64,000 nt of DNA from Paenibacillus sp. Soil750 (GTDB taxonomy: Bacteria > Bacillota > Bacilli > Paenibacillales > NBRC-103111). How positions within the stretch are numbered: the first letter of the stretch is position 1; every line of letters begins with the position of its first letter. Location: assembly GCF_001428045.1 (NCBI RefSeq), contig NZ_LMSD01000013.1, forward strand, positions 44,072 through 108,071. The letters are read 5' to 3'. The translations under genes and the position numbers were made by a program. Below, piece by piece: positions 45,001 to 54,400 of the stretch. The notes under the pieces are model-generated. The model saw nothing but the letters and a program-made list of their open reading frames with translations, ran no database searches and was not told the DNA's origin.

Positions 45001-48000
45001 CTCCGGCATTTCGTAATGCTGCAAGCTGTCTTCCGAATCGAACCTGTCTTGGAACGTTGGTGTCCAAGCCTCCGGATGAATGCCTTCCGAATCATAGGAG
45101 GTTGGTCCATCAACGACCATCTCTTGATCCCAGAAGTAGACACGATCCTTCCCTTGCCCTTCATCACTGTTCCAAAAAGCTTTATAGGTAACCCAATCCT
45201 CAAAACCATTCGGCCCCTTAATCATATTCGGTTGCGATGGTCCGATAATGTCGGGTTCCACAGGATGCCCGTTCGTATCATACAGACCAAAATCTAGATG
45301 GTAGTAATTCAAAGATGCCCCGCCATTTTTACTGATCTCTACGGCGATCACATTCTCGCCGGGCTGAAGCATATCAGCGGGAACTTCAACCATTTTATAG
45401 GCTCGCTGCTGACCACCGAATGTGTAGAATGGCTTGCCGTTTACATACAACTTGCCATACCCTTCCAGACGGTAGCGAAGGACCGTGGTCTCAGGTACTA
45501 CATCCAGATGGAAGGAGCGTTTTGCCCACATGGAGTCTTGACCGCTCGGGTGTGCCCAAATCTCGGATGGCGCTGTTTTCCCGTTGTTATAAATAGTTGG
45601 GATTTTCCCCGTTCTCGTATCCGGCCAGCCGAAGCCGCCCTCTCCAGTCGTCCAACCGTTCATATCTGAGCCAACCGTGTTCCAGCCTACCTGAGGCGCA
45701 TTAAAGGTATATTGATATGGCTGGCTGCCATGCTCGGCCGTCGGCAGGATGACGTTGTATTTCAGGAGCAGCCCCTCAATATTGCGTGCCAGCAGCTTAC
45801 CTGGATATTTGGAAGCATTCGTTATTTTATCGTAGCTATCGGCTTGCGCTACCCCGGTCTCATACAGTCCTGTTTCCGGGAACATTTGATTTCCGACATA
45901 CAGCATGTAATACTCGCCATTATGGTAAAATAACTCCGGTCCTTCGAAATTCACGAAGTTCACATTAGCCCAGTGGCCCTTCTGTGTATGAACCGTTTCG
46001 ATCGCTTTGCTTCGGCCCGGATTGCCCTTCTCATTAAAGAAGGATTGCACGTCCCAGAGCCATGCACCGGCATTCGCCGGCTTTGCTGCCCCGGTATTAG
46101 GGTCTACCTCGTCCGGATTTACCTTGCGCAGTAAGATTAAATCTCCGTTGTGCGCAACGAATAATTGTGGGTCAATCCCATCATCATATTTCTTATCCTT
46201 GAGGGCATACTCGAAATTCGGCGACGTATTCATCTTGCTAGGGTCCCCGTAGATCAGTGAGGTACCATTGTAGATATAGAACATCACCCCGTTATGGAAG
46301 AACAAATCGGATGCGCCTAATTCGTTGTGATCGGATGGAGTCACCGCCTGCGGCATCGTACTCGGGTCATTCGAAATTAACCGATACGGGCTTTCCCAGT
46401 GAATCATATCCTTCGAGCGATACACCTTCCCCAAAGTTCCGGTTCCCATCGCATAATAGTAACCGTTATACTTCTCAATCGTTCCATCATAGAGGGTAGC
46501 CTTCTTGCCAAGGTCGGACCCCGAACCGACTCTGAACAGGTTATCTACTTTCTCAATGGCGGAAGGGATTACAGTAATTTCGCTGCTCGCCGACAAGCCT
46601 CCGTCCTCCGCTGTTCCCGTGATGAACGCTCTGCCCAGTCCGACAGCTGTCACCCAGCCGTTCATATCAACCGTTGCCACAGAAGCATCGGAGGTTGACC
46701 AGGATACATTCCGATTCGTGGCGTTCTTAGGCCAGATGACGGCTGACAACAAATGCGTCCCCCCCACCGATAACTCAACTTTCGAATGATTCGGAGAGAT
46801 CGTCAAGACCGAGATCCCCTTAACTGTCATAACCGCAGAAGCCGTATAAGCGCCATCTACTGTCGTTACGATAATCGTCGCTGTACCTGGCTGAAGTGCC
46901 GTAACGACACCCGCTTCGTTAACCGATGCGATAGTTGGGTTGTCAGAAGACCAATTCACCCTCTGGTTCGTTGCATTCGTCGGTGTGACTGTCGATGTTA
47001 AGGCCTGTGTCGTTCCTATCAGAATTTCTGCTGCCGCAGGTGTAAGACCGACCCCCGCTACCGGAATATTCTCAACGGTTACGCTACTCTGCGCCGAGTA
47101 TTTCCCATCGACCGTCGTCACGGTGATTGTCGCTGTACCTACCGATACCCCTTGCACAGATGCCTTCAGACTGCCCTTCGACATCACCTTCGCAATGGAT
47201 TCATTGCTGGAAGTCCTGATTACATCCTGAATCGTCGCATGCCTCGGGAAAACTGTTGCAGTCAGAACCTGCGTAAGGCCGGCCCCAACCGTGACCGCTG
47301 CCCGATCCAGACTGACGCTTTGCGGGTGGACGGCACCTAAGATAGGCTCGACAGCGGCATTGTACAATCGTACATCATCGATAACCCCGTTATAATAGGC
47401 CCCGGTTGCCGGTCCTTCGAAAGCGTCAACGGCGAATCTCGCACCGAGCGCCCCTTCGTTAGCGGCTGCGGCAACTTTATCGAAAGACGTCGTGGTTTCT
47501 TTCGCCAATTGTCCGTCTAGGAATAACTTAAAGGATTTGTTGCCAAATGCGACAGCTACGTGATGCCATTGGTCTGCACCAGTCAGCGCTGTGGAAAGAA
47601 TGACGCGATCAATAGCAGGTTTGTTATTCACAATCGCTGCCTCGAGCTTCCCTCCGTTAATTTGAATAGCCAATCCTGCCCCATTGCCTCCGCGCTCGAA
47701 CAATACCTGTCTGGTGTTCAAATCTGTCGGCTTGAACCACATCGCAGCGGTGAATGCGGAAAACTCATCCCTCAAGAAGGACATTGTATTTGTATTGAGT
47801 TGAATGGTGCTTGTCGATCCATTGAAAGAGAAGGCTCCCCCGTCAACACCACCATCCGGCAGCCAAGATCCGATAGCGCTTACAGAATGATGCCCATTAC
47901 CTGTGGAATCCTCTGCAACTTGCTTGCCGTTATAACTGTATGGCGCATCCAGCTTGTACCAGGCGTCCAATCCCTCGAAGGGCATGGAAATCCGTGCAGG

Positions 48001-49005
48001 AAGTACGGTTACAACGCTTGCAGCCGTATAATTTCCATCCTCCGTTGTCACGGTAACGGTTGCACTGCCCGCTTTTTTGCCTTCAATAGCTGCTTGTGTT
48101 GAACCGTAAACGGCAACCGTCACGACAGATTCATCGCTGGAAGTCCAGGTGATATTTCGATTCGTCGCGAATGACGGCTGGGGAGAAGCGCCCAGATACA
48201 CCGATTCGCCAACCGTCGTGGTCAACTGCGCCTTATTCAAGCTTACACCGGTCACTTCGATCGATGGTGTAACCGCTTTGTCGTACAAACGTACATTATC
48301 GATCATCCCATTGAACCAACCCCCAGTCTGGTTATCCCCACCGAATGCATAGACCGCGAATTTTGCACCGATGGCCGCTTCGTTAAGCGCCGTGTTCACT
48401 TTTGTAAATGGCACGGTCTTAGTGGCCGCTACCTTCCCATCCAGGTACAGTGTGAACACGCCATTATTGAATGTAACCATCACATGATGCCAAGAGGCAG
48501 TATCCGTAAAATCGACCGATACAATACCCCTCACGTCGGCGCTCGCAACTGCGGCTTCTAGCCTGTTCGCATTCAATTGCAACGCCATACCCGACGCATT
48601 GCCTCCACGTTCGTACAGTACCTGCAGCTTTTGCGTATCGTTGGCTTTAAACCATAACGAAGCGGAATGCTCAGTGAAGGCATCTTTCAGGTACGATCCT
48701 GCTGGCGTCGACCCCAAATTCAGCTGAATCAGATCGGATACGCCGTTAAACGATAGAGCTCCTCCGTGTACACCGCCATCCTCGACCCAAGTGCCGTTTG
48801 CAGTGATGGAATGATGGCCTTGTCCGGAGGAATCCTCTGCCACGTTCTTGCCGTTAAGATCATAAGGTGTATCCAGTTTGTACCAAGCCAGCAATCCTGG
48901 CTCCTCGCTTTTCTCCAAAGCATAAGCTTTGCCACTCGGAATAGCACTGCACATGAGCGCTACGATGAGGATAAATGCGAATAACTGCTGTAAGTTCTTG
49001 CTCAA
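42085..49005 (-). CDS. SLH-anchored multidomain GH43-like glycosidase, 2,306 residues
   Basis: Cell-surface enzyme. In order: a signal peptide (1-28); a LamG-type domain (about 36-250); a Big2 Ig-like domain; a second LamG-type domain (about 344-555); three Big2-like domains (to about 815); and a five-bladed GH43-type propeller. The propeller holds the three expected acids: Asp in TLYDGTIEKYNGYYY, Asp in GIDPQLF, and Glu in FEGPELFYHNGEYYM. A jelly-roll domain (GWNTVG to LDFGLYDTNG) is inserted before the last blade, which resumes at NGFEDWVTYKAFWN. Then come beta-sandwich domains, a DUF5011-like domain, an acidic linker, a ZU5-like domain and three SLH domains (about 2075-2306). The start is TTG 49005 with GGGAGGGG. 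Transcription is probably repressed by CcpA at 49044. Confidence 0.85.
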   Translation of the reverse strand: MSKNLQQLFAFILIVALMCSAIPSGKAYALEKSEEPGLLAWYKLDTPYDLNGKNVAEDSSGQGHHSITANGTWVEDGGVHGGALSFNGVSDLIQLNLGSTPAGSYLKDAFTEHSASLWFKANDTQKLQVLYERGGNASGMALQLNANRLEAAVASADVRGIVSVDFTDTASWHHVMVTFNNGVFTLYLDGKVAATKTVPFTKVNTALNEAAIGAKFAVYAFGGDNQTGGWFNGMIDNVRLYDKAVTPSIEVTGVSLNKAQLTTTVGESVYLGASPQPSFATNRNITWTSSDESVVTVAVYGSTQAAIEGKKAGSATVTVTTEDGNYTAASVVTVLPARISMPFEGLDAWYKLDAPYSYNGKQVAEDSTGNGHHSVSAIGSWLPDGGVDGGAFSFNGSTSTIQLNTNTMSFLRDEFSAFTAAMWFKPTDLNTRQVLFERGGNGAGLAIQINGGKLEAAIVNNKPAIDRVILSTALTGADQWHHVAVAFGNKSFKLFLDGQLAKETTTSFDKVAAAANEGALGARFAVDAFEGPATGAYYNGVIDDVRLYNAAVEPILGAVHPQSVSLDRAAVTVGAGLTQVLTATVFPRHATIQDVIRTSSNESIAKVMSKGSLKASVQGVSVGTATITVTTVDGKYSAQSSVTVENIPVAGVGLTPAAAEILIGTTQALTSTVTPTNATNQRVNWSSDNPTIASVNEAGVVTALQPGTATIIVTTVDGAYTASAVMTVKGISVLTISPNHSKVELSVGGTHLLSAVIWPKNATNRNVSWSTSDASVATVDMNGWVTAVGLGRAFITGTAEDGGLSASSEITVIPSAIEKVDNLFRVGSGSDLGKKATLYDGTIEKYNGYYYAMGTGTLGKVYRSKDMIHWESPYRLISNDPSTMPQAVTPSDHNELGASDLFFHNGVMFYIYNGTSLIYGDPSKMNTSPNFEYALKDKKYDDGIDPQLFVAHNGDLILLRKVNPDEVDPNTGAAKPANAGAWLWDVQSFFNEKGNPGRSKAIETVHTQKGHWANVNFVNFEGPELFYHNGEYYMLYVGNQMFPETGLYETGVAQADSYDKITNASKYPGKLLARNIEGLLLKYNVILPTAEHGSQPYQYTFNAPQVGWNTVGSDMNGWTTGEGGFGWPDTRTGKIPTIYNNGKTAPSEIWAHPSGQDSMWAKRSFHLDVVPETTVLRYRLEGYGKLYVNGKPFYTFGGQQRAYKMVEVPADMLQPGENVIAVEISKNGGASLNYYHLDFGLYDTNGHPVEPDIIGPSQPNMIKGPNGFEDWVTYKAFWNSDEGQGKDRVYFWDQEMVVDGPTSYDSEGIHPEAWTPTFQDRFDSEDSLQHYEMPETGVSIDSEALYVNAPGDSKQVLLNGYEAENVFVEANLRFNDNDFGDEGQAGIVAWHQDENNYVNVLIDRNDRKLIVDSRIDGVSESAITDLPSKFAFMENDSRVKDFAEQYHTLRVYKNGSKLFAELDHYTLNDDRPVFEQEAMAAPGRIGLISNKANVRMDNVTVTTGWSEYGTYINGWDESWSVSEKGLQSPAAGEAITVKGDRTLGHELSVNVNSGALPDSGKAGVMLEYVDDQNYVTASTNYATNEFELRKVVDGQEEVMAVAPTARDTIYGHSNYAENGQREYVYDLRAEAEISSAKILWFNGLFPYMNKNFELPDSTSANFKFDSQKDGWNSVPFAYQEKGKGAYHIADFTDPVKTSQLRLSVPSDLNRPFSFALREEISAQNFYKVVRSKGKIYVWVNNNLIFDAEDPFENRPAQAGLYSDGIQATYNAFTSFDVSGQLSTSDNGGASLAVKAEVTGESGSNRWYVSDVQVTLRPEGEGSERANMFYSLDAGDTWQAYSEPITISAEGLNELRYHADDGAGNKTETATLTISIDKTAPVITLNGQSNVTVPFGSTYRDQGATATDNIGPVGEIIVTGEVNTSTASTYTLRYNVIDQAGNAAVEAVRKVTVEEEEDSSGTEEPVDEGNQAEETPVGESTAPPSSGSKEQQTDVSPEESKQLELEGGVKIQIPAGAVSSKGTIHIAVVAPDQIPANGDLQSVSQIFELSSTTGDRFSKPLELSFVYEAKQLKPGSQPAVYYYHESQKRWIFIGGTVNEDGTIRVNVDHFTKFAVFSHEPAEMKDMANHWATSYVRRLAGMNVAAGYPDGSFRPDATVTRSEFTKMLVSALGVEVASRDTNFSDEAVIPSWVKPHIVAAVEAGLIQGYEEAGTISFKGDLTVTRAEAAVMTARALQIYGNGTAGLTSKTLSLKDASDIPFWAKPSIDRALSAGILNGYEDGTFRAGQTTTRGEAAAMIYKLLAALGI

Positions 49006-49043
49006 TTTTTCCCCTCCCTAAAATGTTGGTATCGCCCCAAATA

Positions 49044-49057
49044 AGAAAGCGCTTTCC
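49044..49057. promoter_or_regulatory. cre-like site of the GH43-like gene
   Basis: AGAAAGCGCTTTCC holds the perfect palindrome GAAAGCGCTTTC, matching the ideal cre TGAAAGCGCTTTCA except at the ends. It lies between the candidate -10 and the start codon, a roadblock position. A second partial copy (AATGCGCTTTTTC) follows directly. Confidence 0.6.
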
Positions 49058-49070
49058 AATGCGCTTTTTC

Positions 49071-49076
49071 ATTATA
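49071..49076 (-). promoter_or_regulatory. Candidate -10 box of the GH43-like gene
   Basis: TATAAT on the minus strand, about 65 bp upstream of the TTG start and 13 bp upstream of the cre palindrome. The -35 is not recognisable. Confidence 0.45.
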
Positions 49077-49161
49077 TTTTATGATTTTTCCTGGTAGGCT
49101 CCAATAATATGACATTTCACTCCAAAATTTTGACTTTTTCACATCATCCGTATATAAAGAT

Positions 49162-49182
49162 AAAACCACTCCAATGGAGTGG
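49162..49182 (-). terminator. Terminator of the small lipoprotein gene
   Basis: A 7-bp perfect stem (CCACTCC with GGAGTGG) with a 3-nt loop, followed on the minus strand by TTTTATCTTT. It is 18 bp after the stop at 49201. Confidence 0.7.
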
Positions 49183-49200
49183 CTTGTTTATTCATACTAG

Positions 49201-49608
49201 CTAATTAGTTCTCTTCAGTTTTGCGAGAGTAACATTAATTTTTTCATCCATTTCATTGCCTTGATTCTTCCCATAGACATAAAATATAAGCACATTATTG
49301 ATAACGAACGCTTTATGTTTTACAAAATCAACGGGTCTATGATAAAAATCTTCAAGACCTTTCATCCGTTCTTTCTCTGAATTAAATATATAAAAGTAAA
49401 TTACGCCATCAGACAACTGGTAAAAGCTCGGAGTTACCTCGTTTATGCCTTGCTGGAATATGTTCTCTTCATTTCCATCTGCTTTATGGAGTTGCATCCC
49501 CTCATCCTGAAAAGCTGCAATTACTTGCTCAAGGGTCAATGCTTTGGTTGTAGTAATACACCCAGTAATTATAATTAGAAAAAGAATAATCATTATATGA
49601 ATTCGCAT
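49201..49608 (-). CDS. Small lipoprotein of unknown function
   Basis: A 135-residue protein with a lipoprotein signal and lipobox IITGC (Cys17). The mature part is mixed alpha/beta (VIYFYIFNSEKERMKGLEDF and NVLIFYVYGKNQ). The start ATG 49608 has an AGGGAGGT ribosome site. It is a single-gene unit between two large enzyme genes and more AT-rich than them. I do not recognise the family; similar small lipoproteins are scattered in Bacilli. Confidence 0.75.
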   Translation of the reverse strand: MRIHIMIILFLIIITGCITTTKALTLEQVIAAFQDEGMQLHKADGNEENIFQQGINEVTPSFYQLSDGVIYFYIFNSEKERMKGLEDFYHRPVDFVKHKAFVINNVLIFYVYGKNQGNEMDEKINVTLAKLKRTN

Positions 49609-49714
49609 CTTACCTCCCTATAGAACCACTCCGGCTTTTATTATATTTTCCATATATGTCTTGAATATTTCCTATATTTCTCATTTTACCAATACCTCGA
49701 CTTGTTGAACAATA

Positions 49715-49744
49715 AGCAAAAGAGGCTACCCCAAAGGAGCAGCC
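49715..49744 (-). terminator. Probable terminator of the GH30 gene
   Basis: Imperfect hairpin (GGCTGCTCC with GGGGTAGCC) with a TTT loop, followed on the minus strand by TCTTTTGCTT. It lies about 140 bp after the GH30 stop. Confidence 0.5.
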
Positions 49745-49882
49745 CCATAACCCTTTACTATGAATTCAAAATTTCATCCGCATACCGCTGGCCAAGCAGC
49801 CTTTGGCTTGATGCGTTAAAGTCTGCGCTTTTTGTCGGCAGCAGTTGGCCCGCAACGAAAGGTACGGAAGGACTAACTGATC

Positions 49883-51301
49883 CTATTTCTCCGAAAAAGA
49901 ATAGACCGATTTGGCTGAAAAGGTTTGCGTAAACGATCCCCCTACAAGTGTCACATCGGTCATGTTGGTAAGGTTATCGGTAGCACTGGTTTTAAGCTTG
50001 GAGGCTGCAGTAGCGGATGTACTGAACCCACTCACGGTAGCCGTGATATCCGACGATGAGGTGTTGATGACGACGAGCTGCGCTTTGCTGGTTGAGTTGA
50101 TTTTCGTCGCCACGACCAATAAAGACGGGTTGCTGGATACCGTTTGAATACGAACATAGCCAGGCCTCATTACTCGACTGAAATTGCCCATCGCATACAA
50201 AACCTTACTCGTTTCGTACGTGCCTCCGCTCGTGTCCAGATTAATCAACTGTTGTGCCAGGCTCTCATTGCTGCCAACACTCCACCAATACAAGAACCCT
50301 TTGGCCGCATTCGAGCCGCCGGTGGTCAGTGCACGATGAATACGGACTGCGAGATCAATCGCTTGTTGGTTATCGTAGGTCGTGTTGCCAGGATCCCAAA
50401 GATTATTCGTCTCGTCCTTAAAATTATATTCCGACATTAATTTTGGCTTTGTTTCAGCATAAAGCGTGCTATTGTCATTGCCATAATTATGATAGGCCAC
50501 ATAGTCCACGAGGCTTTTGTTCGTTGGCATATTGTTCAGAAAATTCATCGCGACATTCTCCGATGTGGCCTCAGGAGACGTTAGCTTGACCTGCGACCTA
50601 ATCCCTTTGCTGGTTAGAGCGCTGTCAACCTCACCAATGACACTGTCCATTTCTGCGTTAAAGTACCGTGCAGTTGCCCATAGGGGATTCTCATAATCCG
50701 GTTCATTTTGAACGCTTAACCATTTAATGTTGTATCCAAAATCTCCCCGATATTTCTGGACCCATCTCGCCACATAGTTCGCATAATCCGCATAGCGGGC
50801 AGAAAGCAAATGGCCGCCTTTTACAGTAGCTGTGTCTTTCATCCACGAAGGAGGGCTCCATGGAACGGCATAGAACTGCATAGCACTGTAGCGCGACAAC
50901 GCCTGGTCTGCAAACCACCGTTGGTGAGAATCCGTGGTCCAGTCCTCTGTACAATTGTTCCATCCGCAATAGGAAATCTCAATGCCTGATGAATCTTCAC
51001 TTAGCTTGTAAGGATTGATTTCCCAACGAATCATCGTAAGTCCAGCATTAGAGCCGCTATTGAGAAAAAGTTTATCTAGAATGGCGCTTTGATTCGCCGT
51101 GCTCATAGTGTGCTGCAAGTCGTACACGGGCTTATTCGCCGCCGCTCCAAAACCATCAATCGCCTGGTATGTCGTCCCTTTCGTAAGGGTAATCGTATCG
51201 GCTGCTGCGGCAATCGGGATACTGAGCGGTAAGCACGTGAAGCCTATCATAACAGTAAAAAGCATCATCACTACTTTGATCGAAAAGCTCGAACGATTCA
51301 T
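49883..51301 (-). CDS. Secreted glycoside hydrolase family 30 enzyme
   Basis: Extracellular endo-acting enzyme of 472 residues from ATG 51301; a TTG at 51307 is an alternative with better spacing to GAGGAG. The signal peptide ends after PIAAAAD. The (beta/alpha)8 barrel starts TYQAIDGFGAA. The catalytic pair is clear: acid/base Glu200 in SVQNEPDY and nucleophile Glu291 in LMSEYNF (numbered from ATG 51301). WSPPSWMKDT is another family motif. The C-terminal beta-sandwich ends TFSAKSVYSF. GH30 members include glucuronoxylanases and endo-beta-1,6-galactanases; I cannot choose between them. A cre site overlaps the likely -10. No anchor or binding module is present. Confidence 0.9.
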   Translation of the reverse strand: MNRSSFSIKVVMMLFTVMIGFTCLPLSIPIAAAADTITLTKGTTYQAIDGFGAAANKPVYDLQHTMSTANQSAILDKLFLNSGSNAGLTMIRWEINPYKLSEDSSGIEISYCGWNNCTEDWTTDSHQRWFADQALSRYSAMQFYAVPWSPPSWMKDTATVKGGHLLSARYADYANYVARWVQKYRGDFGYNIKWLSVQNEPDYENPLWATARYFNAEMDSVIGEVDSALTSKGIRSQVKLTSPEATSENVAMNFLNNMPTNKSLVDYVAYHNYGNDNSTLYAETKPKLMSEYNFKDETNNLWDPGNTTYDNQQAIDLAVRIHRALTTGGSNAAKGFLYWWSVGSNESLAQQLINLDTSGGTYETSKVLYAMGNFSRVMRPGYVRIQTVSSNPSLLVVATKINSTSKAQLVVINTSSSDITATVSGFSTSATAASKLKTSATDNLTNMTDVTLVGGSFTQTFSAKSVYSFSEK

Positions 51302-51372
51302 GTTCAATTGATTACCACTCCTCACCTATAGCGTACTCCCTCGGCCGCGCGTACCGCTGAAGACAACGTAAT

Positions 51373-51386
51373 TGTAAGCGGATTCA
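51373..51386. promoter_or_regulatory. cre (CcpA) site overlapping the GH30 promoter
   Basis: TGTAAGCGGATTCA matches TGNAARCGNWWNCA at every position. On the minus strand a TACAAT (51371-51376) overlaps it, with TAGACG 18 bp upstream as a fair -35. CcpA binding here would block RNA polymerase. Confidence 0.65.
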
Positions 51387-51427
51387 AATGTAGTCGTCTA
51401 TAGTCATATCACGACTTTCATCAGAAA

Positions 51428-51466
51428 CAGGCCGTAACCACGACGCTTATGTCGGATTACAGCCTG
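51428..51466 (-). terminator. Terminator of the GH39-like operon
   Basis: A hairpin with two mismatches (CAGGCTGTAATCC with GGTTACGGCCTG) followed on the minus strand by TTTCTGATG. It starts 11 bp after the stop at 51477. Confidence 0.55.
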
Positions 51467-51476
51467 TCTATTTCAT

Positions 51477-54400
51477 TTATTTCATGTCCAGCTTATTCGA
51501 TAACGAAACCGGCAAGCTTTCATTCAGAAGATCCCATGAACTAACCACGAATGCATGCACGTGATAGCTCAGATTATCAGGGTCCGCTACATCAAAGTGT
51601 CCAACTACACGATTCCCGGTGCCAATATCGTTTTCCATTGCGACATAAGAAACAGGTGTTGTGCCTTTGAGCAGTTGGAAAAAGACAACTTCCGTACCCG
51701 CATGATCAGTTGCATTTGGTGTACGGCTAACAAGTACACTCGCACTAAGCCCATTACTTCTGTTCAATTGACCTTCTATGGAAAATGGTACTGGCGTTTC
51801 AACTGGCGGCACGACAACGACGTCATCTGTCAATTCGGTCACAAGAAAATCGTCGATTCTAGCTGCTTGGTTGGCGACTCGGATACCCGCCTTCCCTTGT
51901 GTTAATGCAGGCGGATTCACGGAAAACAAGGCGCCATTATCGATTTCATCGAAAATGAGGTTGTCATCGACATAGCCCTTAAGATGACTGCCATCCACGA
52001 CCAGCCTCAATTGATACCAATTCCCGACGATGTAAGGATAAGGAATTTTTTTGCTATCCAGCTCCTTCAGACTGCCATTCACCATGCGGCCCAAGGACAC
52101 ATAGCCCGTACTGCCGCCCGCTAAGCCATTGGTGCCATTGTGAATACGCAGCATATAGAAGTTCTTCGCATCATCAGAAGCCCGCGCAATCACGCCTGGC
52201 AGTGACGTCCCGACTTGCGCTTTGACTCTTGCCCGCACATCGTAATTCGTCCATGCGCTTTGGCCCACGGTAAAGGCCATACTCGTCGTTGTATATTTCT
52301 CAACCACCTTACCTTGATCTTCATCCACGACTCGCAAATGCGAGGAGGCACCATTCGGTGTTGCCCCATTGTTCCACCCTGTAGAAGGATCGGAATTGAA
52401 GCTGCCATTTTCAAAATTTTCTTGATAAAGCACCGCTCCGGTCGGAGCCTCTGCATTCGCTACCAAATGCAGCGTATATACCGTAGTTGTGCCGGCCTCC
52501 GAGGTAACCGTCACCTTCGCAGTACCTGTTCCATTTACCATAACGCCATCTGAGATCTGCGCTGTTGACACATTGCTCGCTGTCGGTACAGCCTCAACGA
52601 CTTTGACATAATTCGTTCTGGAAGGTACGTGAATCGTATATTCCGTTTGCCCTGGGATGAGTGCAATACTCATGGCTGGCAGCTTCTGACCTGGAGATGT
52701 CAATGGATCAGTGACAACGGACAGCCTCAAGCTGCTTAGCGTCGCATCAGAGCTGGCTTGCTTAAGCCTAAGCGAATAATAATTCGCGCCATTCCCTTCA
52801 CTGGATAAGGCAGCAATCGTGTAGGTTTTCTCTTGTCCTACCGCATCAAACGTCACTTGCCCTGAAGCTGGCGAAACGGAGATGCTGCCAGTCCCATAGG
52901 CTGAGCCAGTAACCGTCACCGTGCTCGTCGAAGAAGGCACAAGTACCGTGTAGCTGTTGATTTTAGGATCAAAGCCATTGATCGTCACGCCATCTACTTG
53001 GATACTGCCAAGCAACGGTACGATCGGATATACCCTCACATCATCAAAGCTCGCTAAAGCATCATGACTGCGCAATCCGAATTTACCACTCGTACGGCTT
53101 GTATCCGTCGTTTCAATGACAAGAACACCATCGACATACCCTTTAATTGTCGTACCGATCGTTTCCAGATTGAGCTTATACCATTTCGACGAGTCAATCG
53201 GTGTTGATAAATCAATCGTCGCAAGAACCGTCGTCGTTCCGCTGATTCTTTTTTCCAGAATAGCTTGATTCGTCGTACTCGTTCTCATTAATTTAAAATA
53301 ATACTGACTATTATACGTGCTCGCTCTAGCCAGCAACCCCATCTGCACATTACCTGTGTAACTGCTATTCGTCACCTTTACACGCGCTTCCACCCCGTAG
53401 TCCTTTAAGTCATCCCCAAGGATAGCAAAGCTAGGCGTTGTGCCATACGTATTTACCGGAATTGCGTAAGTGTTGTTCGTCACGCTGTCGGTTGCGAATG
53501 TCCACGGTGTGGAGGCGCTGCTATACCCTGTCATCGTCCAAGCGGAAGTATCCCGATCCGCGACGGATTCGAAGCCATTTTTGTACATCCCATCTGCAAA
53601 TACTTTTACTTCATTGATCGATAGCGGGCCATCGTACGTAGAGCCTGTTACCGTTAGCTTGACATAACGCGCTTTCCCGGTGAACCACGCCAGACTATTT
53701 CCCAAAGGCGGCACGTAGGCGGGGTTCGAGCTAAATGTCATATCCGATGCTAGTGTAAAATTGACACCATCCAAACTAGTCTCGATTTTATAGGTGTACC
53801 CTCTAGAAGCACTACTCGTCCAATCGATGCCCATCCCCGCAAGCTGGTAAGACTTCCCTAGATCGACGGTTACCGTTTGCGGATACGTGTTGGTGGCGGC
53901 GACCGCTGCCGTTGTCTCATAGCCATCAACCAGGTTGGCCCCGCCCGTCATGCCGGGAGATAGGGTTACCGTTTTACCTGCGGACACGATATTCTTAATG
54001 CTCGGATCCACGGCTTCCAGCTCGATGAGCATGACCGCGTTTTTCTCTAGCGTTTGGCTTAGCACGATTGTGTCAGTGAGATTGACGATCCCTTCATCAA
54101 CCATTTGCAGGTCATCTATTTTGTTATACGCATGATTACTGTGGGACTCATCAACAAGCATTTTTTTGTACCGCACACTTTTCCCTTGGAAGCCCGCAGG
54201 TAAATTCTTCACGCTAATATCCACATTGGCGGATGCTGTGCCGTCACCTTGCTTGTTCCAAACCATCATCGTAGCCTTGGTATCGTTATTCTTCGTGGCT
54301 AACATCCGTGTCCCATAGATGTCCGTACTTCCGCCGCTAGCTTTAACGCGCGTATCCCCCAACTGAGCAAACATGCGCATTGTGTTGAAATAAGGTGTGA

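Noticed and set aside
49702..49932. 76-residue plus-strand ORF opposite the GH30 3' end
   Set aside because: It crosses the GH30 terminator and C-terminus on the opposite strand with no ribosome site.
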